NCBI RefSeq assembly: GCF_041381155.1 | Contig: NC_091147.1 | Location: forward strand, 32,275,349-32,339,348 | From: Argopecten irradians | Taxonomy: Eukaryota; Mollusca; Bivalvia; Pectinida; Pectinidae | Direction of reading: 5' to 3' | Length of the DNA stretch: 64,000 nt | Part shown: one piece after another, positions 59,301-64,000 of the stretch | Layout: every line of letters begins with the position of its first letter | Position numbering within the stretch: the first letter of the stretch is position 1 | Notes under the pieces: model-generated | Told to the model about the DNA's origin: nothing | Databases searched by the model: none | What the model saw: only the letters and a program-made list of their open reading frames with translations | Position numbers and translations under genes: made by a program

Positions 59301-60457
59301 GCTCCACCTCTAACGAATGATATTTATTTCACTATCATTCAAAAACATGAACAGACAAATCAGTATTTTTCGTCAGTTACAAAAGCTACTTACTTTACAC
59401 CATTCCCACTATTGAAGCTTCTTATTTTACTTTAAGATAAAATATCTAAAAATCATTAATTGAGTCCTAAAAAAATGCATGACACTATGCTCTATATGGA
59501 ATGAATTACTGATTACCAATTGCACCAAGAGCCCCTGAATGAGACATACCAAAGTCTATAAAAGTGGTAGATTCTACTCCTGCTTACTGCCTGGCATAAA
59601 GAGAATTGGATGACTGGTTCACCTGTTAGTATAATGTGACCGAGTAGGGTGTGTTGCTTGGTGTCTTCGGCGGCATGCTTCAGTGGATAGCACTATAAAA
59701 AGGGCAAAAGTTCCACTATACAAGAAGACACAACACGAACATACTGCAGTCTCCCAAAACACACCCGCACTTCATACATGCAACACACTACAGACATGGG
59801 AGGCCCTCCTTACATGACCCTGGTTGTTAATAGGATGTTAATATAGTCAAACAAACAAACAAACAAAATCAATGATGACTATCGTTTATGCTCTGTCAGT
59901 GATGGAGCATCTTTAATTCAATAATTGATCTGATGAAGTGATATTTCATTTTCTACTGTACATATATAAATTAAGCTATGTCAACGTTTTGTACTCTTGT
60001 AAAGCAATGAGACTATTTGTCAAGTAATTGTTGATCTCTAAAGCTCTATAGAATGGCCTTCTAACGTCATAAATCATCACTAAAATTTGGCTTGATAATT
60101 CTTGTCTCTGTTTCATCATAGGTCTCCAACTAAAGGTGGATAATCTATAATATTAAATTCAGAAAATCAACAACTCAGGGTCTGATGGCCAGTCTTATTT
60201 ATTATTTGATACATTTCTTTTTTACCATAACATGTCACTCTATAACTGTATATTGTCAGATATGCCTATGCCATAGGAGGACAGGACGGATCTGAGATTC
60301 TCACTACGGTTGAACGATATGATCCTCACACGAACGCCTGGACTCTTATAAACCCACTCAACAAAGCACTAAGATTCATGACCTCGATCTCCTACAAAGG
60401 AAAGCTGTATGTGTTTGGAGGGGAGACAACCAACAGTATAAGCAGCTCAGCTTATAA
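53333..60457 (+). CDS. BTB-BACK-Kelch protein gene (5' part; three exons in window)
   Basis: Exons 53333-54388 (ATG at 53356), 54930-55122 and 60260-60457 join in phase and give 474 residues plus a split codon. The protein continues beyond 64000. The order is an N-terminal tail (1-45), BTB (about 47-150), BACK (about 155-260), a linker, and the first Kelch blades. The family normally recruits substrates to CUL3 ubiquitin ligases, with BTB/BACK contacting CUL3 and Kelch the substrate. The PRKGM...MIIANP linker and first blades (IYLAGG, YAYAIGG, LYVFGG) remind me of KBTBD2/KBTBD8-type proteins, but orthology is open. Introns 2 and 3 hold the giant arrays I and J. Confidence 0.92.
53356..54388 (+). 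CDS. Kelch gene, start-codon exon: BTB and BACK domains
   Basis: The acceptor is TGTGGTGTACAG (AG at 53331-53332), the donor TACACCAG|GTAATA. ATG at 53356-53358 (GGCAATGG) is preferred; the open frame extends back into array H, but that part is repeat and intron. BTB features are EFVDVTLIVDGREFPCHKNV, then LAVSSPFFMAMFSTDMAES and YVYTGAV. BACK features are NCIGVYFFAKAHEC, FLSLPADKLVEIISDDD and EETVFEACMEWL. The frame stays open for 36 codons past the donor (to 54498), but those residues encode an intronic repeat rather than Kelch sequence. Confidence 0.93.
54396..54456 (+). repeat. 60-bp block shared with RFX minisatellite E
   Basis: CCTCGAAAATTTGACAATTT then TGTTTTGTCCACACGGTTGG then AATTACTTCCTTGTCCC in Kelch intron 1 is nearly identical, in reverse complement, to the blocks at about 35914-35975, 35455-35515 and 36285-36345 in the RFX gene. 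Confidence 0.85.
54930..55122 (+). CDS. Kelch gene exon 2: first Kelch blade
   Basis: Acceptor CAACTGTTGCCAG|GTTGTG, donor GTGGATGG|GTAAGTTT. The peptide (G)CAITGDNQIYLAGG, NNFYIYDQVDRSWQTKAKMH and MSRSQFGLTIVDG shows the double-glycine strand, the Y-x-x-x-x-x-x-W spacing and the next blade's opening typical of Kelch repeats. Its last 17 bases plus 11 intron bases are exactly the unit of minisatellite I. Confidence 0.93.
55106..59205. repeat. 28-bp minisatellite I, about 146 copies, across a Kelch gene donor
   Basis: The plus-strand unit is CTTACCATTGTGGATGG|GTAAGTTTGAC. The first 17 bases are the end of exon 2 (encoding LTIVDG) and the next 11 the intron start, so every copy is an intact 5' splice site with exon context. 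Subtypes with TAGATGG, TCGATGG and CCATGGTAG come in runs. Most units also contain GGTAAG-TTTGAC-CTTACC, a 6-bp stem; the first (genuine) copy has ACCAGAAC instead and lacks the downstream partner. Confidence 0.97.
59661..59868 (+). mobile_element. SINE with AAAC-repeat tail, in Kelch intron 2
   Basis: A degraded tRNA-like head (CATGCTTCAGTGGATAGCAC) is followed by a body with GACATGGGAGGCCCTCCTTA, CATGACCCTGGTTGTTAATA and a tail AACAAACAAACAAACAAA. The CCTTACATGACCCTGG segment is shared with the SINE at 22165-22381, indicating a common 3' domain on different tRNA heads. Confidence 0.7.
60260..60457 (+). CDS. Kelch gene exon 3: second Kelch blade and start of third
   Basis: Acceptor GTATATTGTCAG|ATATGC, donor GCTTATAA|GTAGGT. 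The peptide YAYAIGGQDGSEILTTVERY, DPHTNAWTLINPLN and GKLYVFGGETTNSISSSAY is classical Kelch (GG, VERYDP, W, then LYVFGG). It starts by completing a Gly codon and ends with two bases of the next codon. The following exons are outside the window. Confidence 0.94.
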
Positions 60458-60499
60458 GTAGGTTTTACTAACACAGGGGCTCTCATAATACAGGGGTGT

Positions 60500-63400
60500 C
60501 TAAATAACATGATGTAGTAAAGTGTAATGATGTAGTACAGTGTGCTGATGTATGTAGTAAAGTGTACTGATGTATGTAGTTAAGTGTACTGTTGTATGTT
60601 GTAAAGTGTACTGATGTATGTAGTAAAGTGTACTGATGTATGTAGTAAAGTGTACTGATGTATGTAGTTAAGTGTACTGATGTATGTTGTAAAGTGTACT
60701 GATGTATGTAGTAAAGTGTACTGATGTATGTAGTAAAGTGTACTGATGTATGTAGTTAAGTGTACTGATGTATGTTGTAAAGTGTACTGATGTATGTAGT
60801 AAAGTGTACTGTTGTATGTAGTTAAGTGTGCTGATGTATGTAGTAAAATGTACTGATGTATGTAGTTAAGTGTACTGTTGTATGTTGTAAAGTGTACTGA
60901 TGTATGTAGTAAAGTGTACTGATGTATGTAGTAAAGTGTGCTGATGTATGTAGTTAAGTGTACTGTTGTATGTTGTAAAGTGTACTGATGTATGTAGTAC
61001 TGATGTATGTAGTAAAGTGTACTGATGTATGTAGTAAAGTGTACTGATGTATGTAGTAAAGTGTACTGATGTATGTAGTAAAGTGTACTGATGTATGTAG
61101 TAAAGTGTACTGATGTATGTAGTAAAGTGTACTGATGTATGTAGTAAAGTGTACTGATGTATGTAGTAAAGTGTACTGATGTATGTAGTAAAGTGTACTG
61201 ATGTATGTAGTAAAGTGTACTGATGTATGTAGTAAAGTGTACTGATGTATGTAGTAAAGTGTATGTATGTTGTAAAGTGTACTGATGTATGTTGTAAAGT
61301 GTACTGATGTATGTAGTAAAGTGTACTGATGTATGTAGTAAAGTGTACTGATGTATGTAGTTAAGTGTACTGATGTATGTAGTAAAGTGTACTGATGTAT
61401 GTAGTAAAGTGTACTCCATGTATGTAGTAAATGTATGTACTGATGTATGTAGTAAAGTGTACTGATGTATGTAGTAAAGTGTACTGATGTATGTAGTAAA
61501 GTGTACTGATGTATGTAGTAAAGTGTACTGATGTATGTAGTAAAGTGTATTGATGTATGTAGTAAAGTGTGCTGATGTATGTAGTAAAGTGTACTGATGT
61601 ATGTAGTAAAGTGTACTGATGTATGTAGTAAAGTGTCTAATGTATGTAGTAAAGTGTATTGATGTATGTAGTAAAGTGTACTGATGTATGTAGTAAAGTG
61701 TACTGATGTATGTAGTAAAGTGTACTGATGTATGTAGTAAAGTGTACTGATGTATGTAGTAAAGTGTACTGATGTATGTAGTAAAGTGTATTGATGTATG
61801 TAGTAAAGTGTACTGATGTATGTAGTAAAGTGTACTGATGTATGTAGTAAAGTGTACTGATGTATGTAGTAAAGTGTACTGATGTATGTAGTAAAGTGTG
61901 CTGATGTATGTAGTAAAGTGTACTGATGTATGTAGTAAAGTGTGCTGATGTATGTAGTAAAGTGTATTGATGTATGTAGTAAAGTATGTACTGATGTATG
62001 TGTAGTAAAGTGTGCTGATGTATGTAGTAAAGTGTCTGATGTATGTAGTAAAGTGTACTGATGTATGTAGTAAAGTGTACTGATGTATGTAGTAAAGTGT
62101 ACTGATGTATGTAGTAAAGTGTGCTGATGTATGTAGTAAAGTGTACTGATGTATGTAGTAAAGTGTACTGATGTATGTAGTAAAGTGTGCTGATGTATGT
62201 AGTAAAGTGTACTGATGTATGTAGTAAAGTGTATGTAATGTATGTAGTAAAGTGTGCTGATGTATGTAGTAAAGTGTACTGATGTATGTAGTAAAGTGTA
62301 CTGATGTATGTAGTAAAGTGTGCTGATGTATGTAGTAAAGTGTACTGATGTATGTAGTAAAGTGTACTGATGTATGTAGTAAAGTGTGCTGATGTATGTA
62401 GTAAAGTGTACTGATGTATGTAGTAAAGTGTACTGATGTATGTAGTAAAGTGTACTGATGTATGTAGTAAAGTGTACTGATGTATGTAGTAAAGTGTACT
62501 GATGTATGTAGTAAAGTGTGCTGATGTATGTAGTAAAGTAAAGTGTACTGATGTATGTAGTAAAGTGTACTGATGTATGTAGTAAAGTGTAGTAAAAGTG
62601 TGATGTATGTAGTAAAGTGTACTGATGTATGTAGTAAAGTGTACCGTAAAGGGTGTGTGTATGTGATGTATGTACTGATGTGATGTATGTAGTTAAGTGT
62701 ACTGTTGTAGTTAAATAGTGTGTTGTAAAGTGTACTGATGTATGTAGTAAAGTAATGTATGTAGTAAATTGTGCTGATGAAGTAGTAAAGCTGTCTTATG
62801 TCTGTTGGTAACGTTGTGCTGCTGTATGTAGTTACAAGTGTACCTTGATGTATGTATAAAGTGTACTGATGGTATGTTCGTATAAGTGTGTGATGTTGTT
62901 AGTGTTGTGTATGAGTGTAGTCGTACGTGCATGACGGTATGTAGTAAAGCTGCTGCTGTTGTAATGTATGTATATGATGTATTGATGTATGTAGTAAAGT
63001 GTTGCTAATGATGTAGGAATGTGTGTGAAGGTTTATGTAGTAAAGTGTGTGCTGTAATGTAGTTATATGTATTTGATGTATGTAGTTAAAGTGTCCTGAT
63101 GAGTATGTAGTAAAGATGTATTGATGTATGTACGTCAACGTGTTGTTGTATACTATGAAGTCATAGTGTGCTGCTGTAAGTAGTCAAGTGTATGTGTCAG
63201 TCGTAAAGTGAGCTGTTTGTCTGAGTGTAAAGTGTCTTAATGTAGGTAGTAATGTGGTGTTCATGTAGTAGTAGTAAAAGGTGTATCTGAAATGTATGTA
63301 GTCAAGTCGTGCTGAAATGTATGTAGTACAGTGTACTGTTGTCTTTCGTAAAGTTTTACAAGATGTTCTGTTAGTCAAAGTGTGCTTGATGTTATGTATG

Positions 63401-64000
63401 CGTAAAGCTGCTACTGCAGTATGTGTATAAGGGTACTGTTATGATATGTAGTATAAGTGTCCTAATGTATGTCGTTAAAGTGTGTGCTGTGTATGTATGA
63501 GTTTATGTCGTACTGAATTCTGTAGTTAAAGTGTGGTGATGTATGTAGTAACGTGTTATTGATTAGTGTATGTCAGTTAAATTGTGCTGAGGTTTATTTA
63601 GTATAAGTGTATTGATTGTATTGTAGTAAAAGTTGTGCTGTTGGTATGTAAGTAAAATGTATTGATGTATATGTCGTAAAGTGAAATGATGTATGTCGTG
63701 CAAGTGTGCTGCTGTATGTAGTAACGTTGTACTGATGTTATGCTAGTTAAAGGTGTGTACTGATGTATCTAGTGTAACTGTGTGCTAAGTGTATGATATA
63801 TGTAAGTTCGTTTGGATGTATGATTCTCAAGATGTTAATGATGTCGTAAGAGTGTGCTGACTGTATGTACGTAATAGTGTGCTGAATGTATGTAGTAAAG
63901 TGTAAGATGTATGTAAGTAAGTGTACGTTGTATCGTAGGTAAAGTGTACTGATGCTAAGGTAGTGTAGTGTAAAGATGTTGAGTAGTAAGTGTATGATGT
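60500..64000. repeat. 22-bp minisatellite J, about 150 copies, running off the right edge
   Basis: The plus-strand unit is GTACTGATGTATGTAGTAAA then GT. It begins about 40-60 bp after the donor of exon 3. Copies are uniform to about 62640 and then break down into heavily indel-ridden versions up to the window end. The minus-strand open frame (LLHTSVHFTTYIST type, 60580-61419) is a repeat artefact. Confidence 0.95.

Noticed and set aside
60580..61419. 279-codon minus-strand frame of YIHQYTLLHTSVHF repeats
   Set aside because: Translation of the 22-bp array J, antisense to the Kelch gene, with no unique sequence.

Overview
This is a eukaryotic window, almost certainly from a marine bivalve mollusc. 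The case rests on intron-containing animal genes (an RFX transcription factor, a BTB-BACK-Kelch protein and a TLDc-domain protein), an AT-rich background, and dense interspersed repeats of a bivalve style: Helitron-like elements with internal tandem units and CGTCCGTC tracts, tRNA-derived SINEs ending in AAAC repeats, and TTAA-flanked inverted-repeat elements. There are no prokaryotic genes, operons or CRISPR arrays. The species assignment is inference.

Layout. 1-844 holds the last intron and terminal exon of a TLDc-domain gene (+). 845-10870 is intergenic, with a nested TTAA-flanked element, small inverted-repeat elements and two minisatellites. 10879-48939 is a minus-strand RFX-family gene (winged-helix DNA-binding domain plus the conserved RFX C-terminal region). 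I reconstructed fourteen phase-consistent exons, plus one doubtful 3' exon. Its introns are packed with transposable elements and very large minisatellites. 48940-52930 is the intergenic space between two head-to-head genes. 53333-60457 is the 5' part of a plus-strand BTB-BACK-Kelch gene: three coding exons, with the remainder beyond the right edge. 60500-64000 is a 22-bp minisatellite in its third intron.

The outstanding feature is that nearly half of the window is tandem array and that most genic arrays sit on a splice junction. In several cases the unit is visibly a copy of that junction, exon part included: 28 bp across the Kelch exon 2 donor (about 146 copies), 55 bp across the acceptor of the main RFX DNA-binding exon (about 25 copies), 56 bp across the acceptor of the Kelch start-codon exon (about 7), 32 bp across an RFX donor (about 128), and 50 bp resembling the last confident RFX exon end (about 150). 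A further 85-bp array carries in each unit a complete acceptor, a 19-nt potential microexon and a donor. The pre-mRNAs of two unrelated neighbouring genes would therefore contain tens to hundreds of tandem decoy splice sites.

The three genes have no obvious joint pathway. RFX proteins are nuclear DNA-binding regulators, BTB-BACK-Kelch proteins are typically CUL3 ubiquitin-ligase adaptors, and TLDc proteins are linked to V-ATPase regulation and oxidative stress. All functional statements are from family knowledge. Copy numbers are array length divided by unit length, counted by eye.
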